Part shown: positions 23,301 through 37,400 of the stretch, in pieces
How positions within the stretch are numbered: position 1 is the first letter of the stretch
Layout: the number at the start of each line of letters is the position of its first letter
DNA from: Apoderus coryli
Taxonomy: Eukaryota; Arthropoda; Insecta; Coleoptera; Attelabidae
Assembly: GCA_911728435.2 (NCBI GenBank)
Contig: OU452199.1
Location: forward strand, 186,001-250,000
Length of the DNA: 64,000 nt
Direction: 5' to 3'
Position numbers and translations under genes: made by a program
Notes under the pieces: model-generated
The model's input: only the letters and a program-made list of their open reading frames with translations
Told to the model about the DNA's origin: nothing
The model's database searches: none

Positions 23301-26300
23301 TTTGTTGCTGTCAAAGTTTTTTTTTATTGCTGCGGCATTCGTTTTCCATGGCAACTTTGCTTTTCATTTGGTTTTCTGGTAAACGTTATTTTGATTTAAA
23401 TCTACAATTAACTTGCAATTTATCGGTTTCCATAAAAATGGTAGAAATCACAACATCAACGTAATTAACTTTTTTGTAGCTTATAAGTTGCTCTTTTTAA
23501 AAAAGTAATAATTTAAAATAATGAAGCTTGTCAAAGCTGTCTTTAATTAATTTATGTGTAAAATTTACCCAAATGCTCCCTATATCTACGCCAATGAACA
23601 GTTAATGAAAGCCAAAATAATACAGATTATTTTTAGTTATAATCATACAAAAGTCATTTATTTCAACCCTGTTTTTGGGCCAATTCCTTAGCTTTAGCCC
23701 TCTCCAACTTGGCTACTCGTGCTGCAGACTTAGAACCCAACAAACCACTACCCCAGTGTCTCCTGATTTCATCTCCACGATCATTGAAATTGGTTTTAAT
23801 AGCTTCAACGATTTTATTGAAATTGGATCTATCACCAGAATCAACCTGAGTTAGAGCCACACCGGTGCAAGTTTTCCGTCTTACCAGCAGCCCTAAACGA
23901 GCCTTGCCTTTTACAATGCAGTATGGTACACCCATTTTCCTGCAGAATGCTGGCAAAAATAACACCAACTCAATAGGATCAACATCATGTGCAATCACAA
24001 CTAATTGGACCTTCTTTTGCTCGACCAATTTAGTTACTGTGTTTGTGCCAGCGCGTAAAGTGTTTGGTCTCTTTGTTGGAGGTTCCTCATTTTTAGCAAC
24101 TTTAGCCTCAGCTTTTGCTTTCAACCTGTTTTTCTTTTGTAAAGCTGTTTCTAGTCTATATCTTTCCAAAACTTTGAATAACTGAGTTGCTGTTTGTTTA
24201 TCTAAAGTTTGGCTAAATTGATTAATTGGTGGTGGGACTTTTAATCTTTTCTGTAAAACAGCTTTCTGCCTTTGGATTCTAATGTATTTTGACCATTTTA
24301 CAAACCGTGATAGATCTCTTGCAGGTTGGCTGTCTTGTCCAATTCCAAAGTTTCGTGGTCTTTTCTCAAAAAGTGGGTTAACTTCTTTATTTTGTTCGAC
24401 CTTCTTTACTACTAATGGGGCTGCAGCAACTTTTTTGCCTACCTTCTTCTTGGGTTTCTGTTGCACCATTTTGGATTATGTTAGGTTATCGGTCCCCAAA
24501 TGCATGTAAAATTTTGTCGAAATCGGTTAACTAGTTTTTGAGAAATGAACAAGAAAGTTAATTTGACTACTAAATTTGAACACCCTGTATCTCGATAACG
24601 AAGCATTTGCGGACATGGGTTCAATGGCAAAAAATGCTTAAATCACTTTCAGCAATCTCCAGTTTTCGTTTGTTGCAACCATAATGAATCACCCTGTATA
24701 TAGGGTGGTACCAGCATCACCAAAAAATATTTAACGGATTTATATCTGGTAATCCTCGGACCACTACACTGATCCTTCACTTCGGCCGATCCATCTACCA
24801 GGAAAGCTTTCATCTAAATACTGACGAACAGCAGGGTATAATGGTCACTATGTGCAAGAATGTCTCTTAGAATTCCTGGTAATTGGTTAGTTTTTGAGTA
24901 TGAACTTCATGAAATAAGTGTGGGTTTTCTTCAAACCATTACTGACTGTTATGACAATTAACAATAGGTATATTCGGAGATTATTTATTATCCGTTCACT
25001 AATGAACTCGCAAAATTACAAACATTTATCGAAGTGATCTTAATTTAATTTGTACGGGTGGAATTTAAAAGTCTTTGAATGTTCGCCCGACTTACAGCAG
25101 ACAGAAACTTTAGATAATTTCCTGGTAACTAACGTTGGATAGATATTGACGCACAACTTCTCACTATTTGTAATAGGAAATAAAACGTCTGACTCCACAA
25201 AATCAATTTAATACATTACACTTAAAGTGTTATGTCCAAACATGTTTCGAAGCTCACTAGCTTCATCATCAGTGGCAAAATTTAGAGAAATTGTATTTGT
25301 AAATGTTACATTATTATGAGTAAGTTAAGAGTAATGTGTTGAACACCTATTGAATTTATAAAAACTTTTTATATCTTAACTAACTCAGTTAGTTGCTGCG
25401 TAGAACCTAAAAGAAAAAAGCATAAATATGTAGTAACATAATTTAATTTCATTAGTATTAACAAGATTCTTTCATCAAGGTGACTTCAACACATTACTCT
25501 TAACTTACTCATAATAATGTAACATTTACAAATACAATTTCTCTAAATTTTGCCACTGATGATGAAGCTAGTGAGCTTCGAAACATGTTTGGACATAACA
25601 CTTTAAGTGTAATGTATTAAATTGATTTTGTGGACGTTTTATTTCCTATTACAATACATTCACTCCACTTCAGAATGGACTACTTCTTTAAAATTCTCAC
25701 TATTTCATTGAGGATGTTCTTACTTACTTACTTTTGTCACGACCTTCTGACGTTGCGGAATGTTGTAAAGACTTGTTGAATGATTTTATTGTTGTTTTGT
25801 TTCAGGAATTGGTGATAAGCTCCCCAAGCGAACGCAATTGGCGCGGCATTTTCATTGCTCTCCTAGTGATTGTAGCAGTTTTAGGTCTAATCGTATTCAG
25901 TATTGTGCTGGTATCCCCGCCAGAGGAAGGTCCCCGCACCAAAGGCACTAAACCATCTTTAGAAGATGTTTTCATTAAATTACCACCTGTGGTACGATTT
26001 AATGGATCGTGGATATCAGGTAACCGGAAACAATTGATCTTTAATAATGGGTCCGCCATCTAACGTTTTTTTTTTCAACTAGTGCTTATTTCGTGAAGGG
26101 CAACACTTAGTCTGATTTGACAGATAATTAGTTTTATCCTTCCGCTGAACGAATATGGTTGTGTATACGCTTGAACAACGCTGGGAAATATTGCGACATT
26201 ACTTTGAAAATCATGGTAATGTTGCAGAATGTGTGCGAAAATTGCGTACGGATTTTGGGAGAAGAAAAGCACCGTCAGCTCCGTATGTTCGTTATCTCGT

Positions 26301-28402
26301 GAAAAAAGTGAAAGAAACTGGCATCCTCATCGATAAACCAAAGCGTGAAAAGCCAAAAACAGTGCGTACACCCGAGAATATTGCTGCTGTGGCAGAAAGT
26401 GTGCGTGAAGCGCCATCAACATCAATTCACCGTCGGTCTCAACAATTGAACATTTCGAAGACATCATTGAGACGAATTTTGCATAAAGACCTTGGTATGA
26501 CGCCATACAAAGTCCAATTGGTTCAGGAGTTGAAGCCAACTGACCATCCAATGCGTTTTCGACTTACAGAAGATGCTGATTTTGCCAAAAAAATCATCTT
26601 TTTCAGATGATGAAGCAAAATTGTCGCATTTGGGGCACAGAAAACCCGCACGCATACATTGAAAAGCTGATGTACCCAAAACGAGTCACTGTTTGGTGCG
26701 GATTTTGATCTGGAGGCATAATTGGGCCATTTTTCTTCGAAAATGAGCAAGGAGTGGCCGTTACAGTCAATGGCGATCGTTATCGGGCCATGTTGAACGA
26801 ATTTTTGTTCACAAAAATTGAAGAGGAGGATATTGGCAACATTTGGTTTCAACAGGACGGCGCGGCGCTACGTGCCACACAGCCGAAGCTACACTCGATG
26901 TTTTGCGCCCTGTTTTTGAAGATCGCATTATCAGCCGCAGAGCTGATGTCGTTTGGCCATTTCGGAGCTGCGATTTGACACCGTTGGACTATTATTTGTG
27001 GGGTGCCGTCAAAGATAAGTGTTACGCCGACAAGCCAGAGACAATTGACGCTCTAAATCCAAGCCATTGGTGAAATACAGCTGCACACAATCGATAATGT
27101 GCTTAAAAATTGGACCGATCGTGTAGGCTACTGCATGGCCAGCCGAGGCAGCCATTTGAATGAAATTATTTGCATTATTAACCGGAAGGATTGTACTTTC
27201 AAATAAAAAAAGAAATTTGAGAAAATATTCAGCAGTTTTTCTGTTATAGCATTTTCAAAAAAAAAAAAAGTTATCTGGCAGACCCAATAGTTTATTGTAC
27301 AATTTGAGGTCGATGAATTTGTTAGGTAATTCATTTTTTACAGATTCCGAATTTATTTTCAAAGATGAATTCGGCGGCATTACTTTGTACGATGCCGATA
27401 ACCTTACGACAAGTATTATAATGACAAATATAACATTTGTAAGTAGATTTCATTCAATTCATTCATTATTCTAAAGAACTTTTAATTAATACTTACCTAT
27501 CTGTTGCAGAGACTATACGAAGTTGTTGATTTTCGAATTTCTAACGATTTACGATTCGTCTTACTTATAAGTGATATTAAATATATTTACAAATATACCA
27601 CATTGGCCAAATATCATATTTATGAAATCTCCACTAGGTGAGTGGATAATTAACGAACAGTTTGGTGTTTTTTCACCTTAGAACAACGAACACAACTCAA
27701 ATATTACATTAGGGTTATTCTTTCGTACTGAACTAAGTGAACAATCTGAAAATTGTCAGTTCATTCACGATTGTGCGTATTCTTTCGACATCGGTCACTT
27801 CTACCAAACTGATTAAATTTCCTACCCCCCTTGCCCCTTACTGATCAACCTCAAGGTACCGGTTAGTTCGTTCAGTTAACAGTTAACCTCTAAAAGTATT
27901 GAAAATTGAGAGATAATAATTGGAATATGATTTCGAATCAAACCAATAAATTGTAAAAGTTTAAAACATGGATAATAATATCATGGAAGAAATTATTTTC
28001 CAGTTTTCAGAGCAGATTTGGTTGTTTTCACAAGATTTCGAGGTTAAGTGAAAGACAATCACAAACAAGATGATCTTTCGGTTTCGCCAAATATTCAGTT
28101 CAGTATAATCACATTCACTTGTTCAGATCAATCACTACGAAAGAATAACCCTATTATTTATATGAATATTTTAAATCGGTTGGGCAATTTTTAGAATACG
28201 TAAGCCGCTTTCTCCCCAAGAGCTGGACGAACATGCGCCCTATCTCCAATATGCAACTTGGTCTCCAGATGGAATGGCTGTGGCATTTATTTACAAAAAT
28301 GACATCTACTATAAACCGAAAGTGGAAAAGGATCTTGTGTGTCGAATTACGAATACAGGGTTGGAAGGAGTTGTATTTAATGGGGTAAAACCACAGAAAT
28401 CT

Positions 28403-28444
<42 letters not shown>

Positions 28445-31400
28445 TCTAGAATGATAATCCCATAGTACAAAAATGTAACCAAAAGTGTAGAGCTGTCCAT
28501 AATGCGCATGATCACTAGTAACTTATTTTTCAACAGGACCGGCTTTGATTAAATGTAATATTACTGTTATAGGTATATTTAAAATTAAATTTTACCATTT
28601 GGTAACATTCAAATAAAAAAATGGAATAAAGGAATTTAAGAAATAAAAAATTACATTAAATATCTAAATACTTTATTGTCTAACATGTACAACCCAATAA
28701 TAATAAATCTAAGCAGAAACGAGAAATAAGTAAAAATTCTAATACTGGAAAATATCTTAAGGACTTGAGCATTCTAATTATTTATTTTATTATTATATAA
28801 TATTTGTTTGTTTATACAACCACCTTAGGCGTCTTACCTCTCTACAGCCTTCAAAGAAGGGGTACAAGAAACAGTGACTTCACAAATATTTTCCGTGTCC
28901 ATGTAAACCACTTCCATATCATCCGTACTACTCGGAATAGTATTTTGTGACAAAACATGGTTGGTAGAACTTGTATTCTCAGCAAATTCATGGAGAATTC
29001 TATAATTAAGTATATTCCAGTTTAACAACAGAATTCAAACGAACTTTGTATACCTACACAACGTAGGAAATATATTCTTGACATACATATCATGCATTTT
29101 TCACAGACTGCTTTTAAGTAAACAGTGTCTTGATATCAAACGATTAAGAATTTAACTTCCACTCTCATTTACATAATCTCTTCTTTTCAACAAAAGTTTG
29201 GGAACTGCATCGGGTACGAGGGTGATCCTCTTGCAGTCTTCTCTACAAATGATATCTTCTGCAGCGAAATGCTTACTGCATATGACATTCCCATCACATA
29301 CATTCTGTACTAGAATCCCAATGCCCGCATCCAAACATCATGTCTTTTTTTTGTCAAGCTAAAAATGAGTATCATGTCAATGGTATCATATTGACTCAAA
29401 CTGAGACTGTTAGAAACCCGAAACAATAACTTACTGAAAATATTTAATACCAGGAATGAGACCTTCATTTTTACACCACAACACTATACATCTCATTGTT
29501 TGTTAAATAAACGAACTAAAACCAAAATAACAAATATTAAAAACAATTTTAATCACAAATAGGTATATCTATCAACAATTAAAATATACCACGAATAAAA
29601 CCATAACTCAATTATAAAACCTATCTGAATTGTTGTGAAGCCGACTCTGACAGATATTCCCACTACGAGAAACGTCATTTGCGAAAACAGACGCTGTTGG
29701 AAAAAAATGTTTCGTTCATATTGCTGAAAACTAAACAGTATGCAATTTTACCGATAACATTTAATTATTTGATTTTGTCAAGCAGTTTCGTATGACGCAA
29801 CATATGAATTTATTTATAAAACAGATATGTCGCATAAATTCTGTAAGGCGAACGATAAAATAGTTTTAAATATGGCAGCTCTGTACTGAAAATAAGTTAC
29901 TGAGGAGCATGCGTAGTTCGTGAAAACTCTATATACCCGTTACACTTTTTGGTATTCGGCTGGATTTAATTAGCATTCTAGAGTACATATATAATATAAG
30001 ATTTCTATGGGTAAAACACTTATTTTAATAAATAGTTCGTCTGAATATTTTGTAAGCAAGTGAACCATTGTTGTGTCTCTATAATCTGATACTTTTTTTA
30101 GATTCCAGATTGGTTATACGAAATGGAAATTCTAAAAACCAGACACGCATTATGGTTTTCACCCGATAGTAATTATTTGTCGTACATTACATTTAACGAT
30201 ACAAAAGTGGGCGAATATAAATATCCTTGGTATGATAGTCAAAATGTTGATGTGGCATATCCAAAAATTCGCTCATTTCGATATCCAATGGTAAGTAAGT
30301 ATTCAAATAGTCCAAATACAGATCAGGAATTTACACTTCGCAAAACTGAAAAAATTCATCACATTTGGAATTTTACCAGGTTCACTATGAATTGCACATC
30401 TCTAGTTTGCTAATATGCACATCTCTAATACCATAAACACAGCATTAATAAGTACAGCATTCCGACTCCACGTTGGCACTTTGAAATAAACTGTGGCGTA
30501 TGATGCCGCCATTTTGGGTTACAAGTCAGATCCTGACTAAGAATAATTATAGTTTTCGGTTTCTAACCACAGTACTGTATTTTCATTTTTGTAAAAATAT
30601 TTAAGTACATAATAATCTCGCTGTCAATTTCAGAAATATTTGTGCTGTGTCATAGTGATTAAAAACAACCTTGAATAGTGGTATCAGTTAAATGTTAACA
30701 TGATTAGGTGATTTTTAATAATAATAATAATAAACACAACAATAATACAGACTTTATTAGTAAAAAAGACATTTTTATAAAAGTTGAAGCAGTGCTTCTT
30801 AACTTAACCTAAACGTAACTTATATTTTAGCTTAAACCTATCTGAAAATAGTTTTACATCGCTGGCCAAATTAAGTAGGTAGCTTATGTTTACAAATTAA
30901 TTTGATCTATTACGTGTTAGACAGCGCTCTTAAACGAAAACCCCTGTAAACTTTTTATATTCTCCGGTAGAGCGTTGTAATATTTTGAAACCGTATAGGA
31001 AAATGACCGCTCAAGGATTGATATTGAGTCGAGCGGTGGCGTAATGACAGTTTTATGAGGAATATTCACATCGTACACCGATTCCCGAAACTTCAATCTT
31101 TCCTATAAGTATTCTGCCTATTTCCATCTGATGATTTTTATTAATCAAAATTAGTGAATGAAAATCTGACGTTGTTTCATTCTTAACCAGCCGATTTCCT
31201 TAATTTTATTGCTAGCCTCTTTCACCCCTACGAATTCCACATACAAGCCGTGTGCCTGAATTCTGCATCAACCGAATCCTGTTCTCAGCAATTTTAGTCA
31301 AACAAGGGCCATATATATATTGTCAATCATATAACCCCTAGCTGATTGCGTTATCATGCTATCTCCCCACGAGACAACTTGTGTTTATATTTTACTTTCA

Positions 31401-34400
31401 TTTAGTTTACAAACATATTAGATATTGCCATTTCGTAATATAAATTTTACGGTTATACAAATAGTTGTTATAAACGTAAAATTATCTAGTATTCATCTTT
31501 ATTTTTACTTATTACTCACCTAACAGGATCTGTTTAGAGCAAGTGTACCGCTTATTGGGACAACATGTTGCAGCACACACATGTTCTCCTTGATTGTTAA
31601 TTCTATTAATCATAAGATACGTTAATAAAAATAAAATCCTTTTAATTCTCACGAACACTATACCAAAAACACAGAATTAGATTACAAACACAATATTCTC
31701 GTACACGCCGACAATGAACTATATTATATTGAACACAGGAGTGAATGGTATCTATCTACGTCAATGCGATTATTGTGACGTTTTTATCCATAATGGCGGC
31801 ATGCGCGACGAAATGCGCAGGACGGCTCGCAAGCGGAAAGTCAGAATACTGTATTATTTTTTATACTGTGCCATATGTATTTGACAAATGACAGGTTACT
31901 TTAACCGATTTGAATCAGTTTATTTTGCATTTTATTCTGTGGTTTTCTTGTTTTCTTTAGGTACCATAGAAATTTACAATTAAATGCAAAGTTTTATTTA
32001 ATAAAGAAAATGTTTTTCTTTCTAGCCAAAGTTAATATCCAAATAAGTAATTACTTTTTATTAAACAGGCAGAAACTCCAAATCCAGAGGTAACAGTATG
32101 GCTGGTGAACCTAACTATGCCCAAATATCTCTTCCCTTTCGAGTTGAAACCAACAAAAAGTGTGGCTCGAGACAGTTATGTGACTAGTGTGAGTTTTCAT
32201 GGTGAACATAACGTTGGAATAGTGTGGTTGAATAGGCAACAGGATTTTTATGTCATAGTAACATGTCGACTATCGAATGCCTATAATTGTACTGATGTAA
32301 GTATATAGTTTTATCATTTGCCTCAATAGCCTAGGCAGGTTAACAGTTATAGTAATACTGTAATTATGGGCGAGTAGACACGAGTCTTGTGAGTTCAGAA
32401 AACTAGTATTATGGACTTTGCAATAGAACTATCTATTTAAGTTCAACACATTGCCAGCGATGTGAGAAGTAGGAATCATATTGTTAAGAGTATAAACAGG
32501 CACAATGTAAACATAATAATGAACCCCTATTTCCAGTTACACATAGAAAAGGAGCACATCGGTTGGACGGAACCGATATTCCATCCAGTATTCAATGAAA
32601 ACGGTACAAAAGTGTTGGTTCGATTGCCAGTTAAAGATGGTGAAAACGGTCACTATATGCATGCCTGTGAAATCAAATACAACGACAAAGTCCGGCCACT
32701 TACACATGGTGCTTTTGAAGTGATTCGAATTCTCGCCTGGGATGAGGTGAACTCAAACATGTAAGTAATCACAACATGCTTAGTAACTATCTCCTTGTGT
32801 TTTCATTAATAGAATATTAAGATTCCATCCCCCGAGACTTAATTTATTAGCAAAAGTTTTCAGTTTAAAAACTTTTGCATGTACTTGTTTGTTGGCACTG
32901 TTAAAATTTTTTCTTTAACAGAATTTATTCAGATACTTAATGTAATTCGTCGATTTTAACTTTGAAATCCGCTGGAGCTATAGTCTCTTTCCACTTCGAG
33001 CTAAAGTGATATTTTTTCAATGACTCCATTCTAGAGATAATAATAATAAAATAATAATAAATGACTTTATTTCCCAAAATATGGCAACAATATTTATACC
33101 TTAACACACAACTGTTTGAGAAATCAGGAGAAGTTCACCATAATCCCAAAAACTTGGAAAATTTCCTGCATTTGCCCAATCCATAAATCTGCTGAGAATG
33201 ATCATGTTGAAAATTATAGACCCGTCTCGCTCCTGCCCAACTTCTCGAAGGTCTTTGAAGCGGCATTACACCGAAAAATATTTACTCAAATTCAGCATCA
33301 GATTGATCCACAGCAGCACGGTTTTTTCCCAGGCCACTCTACAGTAACCTGTTTTCCAGAGGATGTATTTCGTACCCTCGGGGAGGGTCTGCGGATCGAT
33401 GCGATTTATACAGATTTTTCGAAGGCTTTCGATAAACTGGATCATTCGCTTGTCCTACGGAAAATGTCGAGGTTGGGTTTTCATGAGGATCTTTTAACGT
33501 TTTTTGCCTCCTACCTGTCTGATCGACAACACTATATCGAATACAATGGTCATAAATCGGAAACTTCACACCCACCAGCGGAGCGCCTCAGGGCAGCTGT
33601 TTGGCACCATTAATATTTTCAATTTTCATTAATGACATATCCCAGGAACTTACAAGCAACCTTTTGATGTTTGCAGACGATCTGAAGTTGTATCGTGTTA
33701 TTCGAGACACTTTGGAGTGCGTATTGTTGCAGCGCGACTTATCTAAGCTTGAAGATTGGTGTAACTATAATAAATTGCCTTTAAATATTAATAAATGTAA
33801 GTTTGTCATATTTTCGAAATCGCAAACTGTTTTTGAATATCGCTATCAGCTCAGTGACACTGCGCTTGAGTCTTGTGATGTTGTCAGGGATCTTGGAGTT
33901 TACGTCGACACTGAATTGTCATTTAATTATCATATTCAAAGTATTACCCGAGATGCACTACGCATGCTTGGCTTTTTGTTTCGTGTTACCAAAGATTTTA
34001 GTGATATTGAATGTGTAACCAATTTGTATTGTGCTCTGGTAAGATCTAAGCTTGAGTATGCATCTATAATATGGTCTTTTATTTCCCAATCTCATGCAGG
34101 ACACATTGAATACATACAGCGCAAATTCCTTAAATATTTAGCGTTTAAAATTGACGGTATATTTCCATGTAGAGGATTCGATCATAGAGCACTCTCGATC
34201 GCTTTCAAATGGTTTCGCTGGCTGCTCGCAGAGTGTATGCCGGACAACTCTTTCTGTCTAAGATTATAAATAGTTTGGTGGACTGTTCAAATCTACTCCG
34301 ATCGTTAAATTTTAACATACCGCGCCCCTCTGCGAGGAGTAGCAGACTATTTCACGTTCCAGTTTTTCGTACTAATTATGAATCCAAAGCACCACTACTT

Positions 34401-37400
34401 CGAGCATGCCAAACATGTAACATAGAAGGATTTAGTCGAGAAATTAACTATTTCAATGAGCCTGTAAGAATCTGTGGCCTAAAGGGCTGTGAAATTTAGA
34501 CAGGACAATGATATTATGAAGGGCTACTTGCATGCCAAACGACATGCGGGAACAGTGTCATTAAGGATAGTTTCTTAAGGCTTGAATGATAGCGTTCTAT
34601 AGTTCTATACCGAGCAAAAGCATCAAAAAATTTAAATTTTTTCCTTGCCTGAAGAGTTGTGAAAGTTAGACAGGACAATGATATTATGAAGGCGACAATG
34701 AAACCCTCCGTCTCTGACTTTAACCCGCTGGATTTATTATTATTATTATATTTTCCATCCTCATATCTAGCACAGAACAAAAGCAACAATAATAAGAATG
34801 ACAAACCTCAAGCATTCTCGCAAAACCATTACTCAGCCTGATTTTCAAATAATAACGCAAAAATACTCTATTTGAATTTTGCAAGACTTAATTAAGCTAA
34901 GTCGGTATGGAGTTGTACAATTTTGTGGTAAAGTAACTGAAGCTTTTCTCAAAGAAAAGATCGCTCAGTTGCTCCAAACTTTTACTGAAGTTGATGGTTT
35001 CTTTGAGGGCCAATTTCCCTGCTTCATCGTGTCACCCTTTCAAATTTGAGGCTTTTGCAGAATATGTTTAAATGTTATACTGCGCATTTTATGTCTTGTA
35101 TTTCCATGTAAACCATGAATTGTTTCTAATGTAGATTATTTTCTAGTACTTGTAAGGTCCAGTATAACCTCTTGAACCCCCCTCAAAATCTAGATCCTTG
35201 TCTACTTAGAGATATTGACCATTTGATAAAAGTTATTTTTTCCTTATTTTGCAGATATGCTTTAGCTACCAGTGAAAATGCTCCTGGAACACGACATCTT
35301 ATCAAAATCGTCGATAAACTGCCAATACCGGAATGGTCATGTCTGACATGCGTCAATACAAGTGATTCGTCATCAATAGCCACTAATATTGGGAATAAAT
35401 TAATAACTACAGGCTATACAAACAAAACTAGTCAACCATTATACGTTTTGGATCAGTCCCATGATTTCACTGATAGTAATGTTAATACAACGAATTTCAA
35501 TGTAAACAGTAACTCTTCTGCAAACGATACGCTATGGACGACATACTTGTGTGAATACAATCATGTGGTATTCAGCAGGAATTTCAAATTTTATGTGCAA
35601 GAGTGTCTTGGACCTGATATACCAATGGTAAGAGAGCTACTCATTTGTTTTTTAATTGACTGTTCTTATGTGAAATCAAAGATCTCCAAAGCTTACCCAG
35701 AAATATGATGTCAACGTTATTTTGGGCAACTTTAATGCCAAGGTTGGAAGGGGCAAATTTGAAAACTTGGTTGGACCATATGGGCTTGGAATTAGGAATG
35801 AGCATTCTGCCAAGAGGAGAGTATGGCAATTGCAAACACTTGGTTTCAACTCCCATCACGCCGTCTTTATACGTGGCGATCCCCAGCAGATAGTCCACAA
35901 AATTTAATACGCAACCAAGTGGACTATATTCTTATCAATAGCCGATTTGAGTCATCCATCAAGAGAGCCTGCACATACCCCGGAGCAGATGTGCCGTCTG
36001 ATCATGTGTTACTGCAGCAGTCATAAGGCTGACCTTGGCAAATGTCAAGAAATCGAATAGCAATCGAAGAATAGCACTAGAGAGACTGAAAGACCCCGCA
36101 ATAAGAGACGCAATCAGCGAACAGATCAACAGTCAAATACACAACATCATACCGGATAACGGAAACGACCGAACACCTTCATGGACAAGAATGTCGGGTA
36201 TTGTGACGGAGGTAACTTAAAACTAAACTGGGATATAGGACCAGGACTAGAAAACAGAGTTGGATGAACGACGACATAGTGGGACTGATGGATAAACGAC
36301 GGGCATGCAAAAATAAGGATGACATCAAATATGATAACATACAAAGAATAATCAAGTCAAAGATAAGAATGGCTGAAACGAGAATGCGCGGAAATGGAAC
36401 AGATGCAAAGACAGAATGACGGCTTTCACTTACACAAAAAACTAAAATAGACTGCCGGAATACATAAAGGCAGAGCAGCAAAGGTACTCGCTGACCAAAA
36501 CAATCAGATGATCACCGATAACCGGAGAAAAAATTAGAATCTGGGAAAGATATATTAAGGAACTTAGGACAGACCTACAATTATGAACGAAAATAACGAC
36601 CACTTGACAGGACCATCAATCACAAAAGCGGAGATAGAAAAAGCGATACATAACTCTAAAAACAATAAAGCAACTGGACCGGATGGGATCCCATCGGAAA
36701 TATTGAAGATATTGGATGAAAGAGGCATTGAAGTTCTACACAAAACATTTAACATCGTATACGAAACAGGGTGCGGATATTGCATCAGATCATAATCCTC
36801 TCGTGGCAGATGTAAAAGTAAAGTTGGCTAGGATCAAAAAAACCAAAATAAAAAATCAATTAGATACAAGAGAACTCATGAGAAATGAAGATCTTACAAA
36901 GAGATATGCGGAATCCATCAATAAATACGTGAAAAGTATCAATCAAACTAATGATATTGAAGACATTGTTATTGGAATAAAAGAGTCCATAAAAGCATCA
37001 AACGAAGAAATCAAACCGAAAATAAGAAAAGGGAAAAAGAAAGAATGGATGACGATAGAGATATTGGATCTGATGGAAGGTCGCAGGAAATATAAAATCC
37101 AGGAAAATCAAGAGAAATATAAGGATACTCACAAGGAAATAAGAAGGAAGATCAAAGAAGCAAAGGAACTATGGATGGAAGAAAAATGTATTGAAATAGA
37201 ACAGTTACAAACAAGAGGTGATTCATTTGGATTGCACAAAAAAGTAAAAGAAATATCACATATATACAGAAAACAACACAAAAGTCGAATACGCAATGAT
37301 CAAAATGAGTATATAACATCAGAAGAAGAACTAGCAACGACATGGAAAAAATACGCGGAAAACCTTTTCAATGATATAAGACCACAGCAGCCAGTGCATA

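Larger units (their letters stand above)
22252..24696. mobile_element. Long-armed TACAGGGTG element carrying an RpL7A retrocopy
   Basis: Ends CAGGGTGATTCATTATGG and its complement are flanked by TA (22250-22251, 24697-24698). Inner ends CAGGGTGTCC occur at 22361 and its complement at 24581. The arms match for about 500 bp or more (left 22252-22780; right 23390-24696, interrupted by RpL7A). The right arm was split by a cDNA insertion between about 23638 and 24473. A degenerate transposase fragment lies between the arms. Confidence 0.8.

Noticed and set aside
23663..24469. RpL7A as the functional chromosomal gene
   Set aside because: It is intronless, sits inside a transposon arm with target-like repeats, and has changes at near-invariant prolines. 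It was kept as a retrocopy with an open frame.
28403..28443. (AT)n tract as a regulatory or origin feature
   Set aside because: It is an expanded part of the P-like element's terminal region; the sister copy at 52925 has a shorter version.
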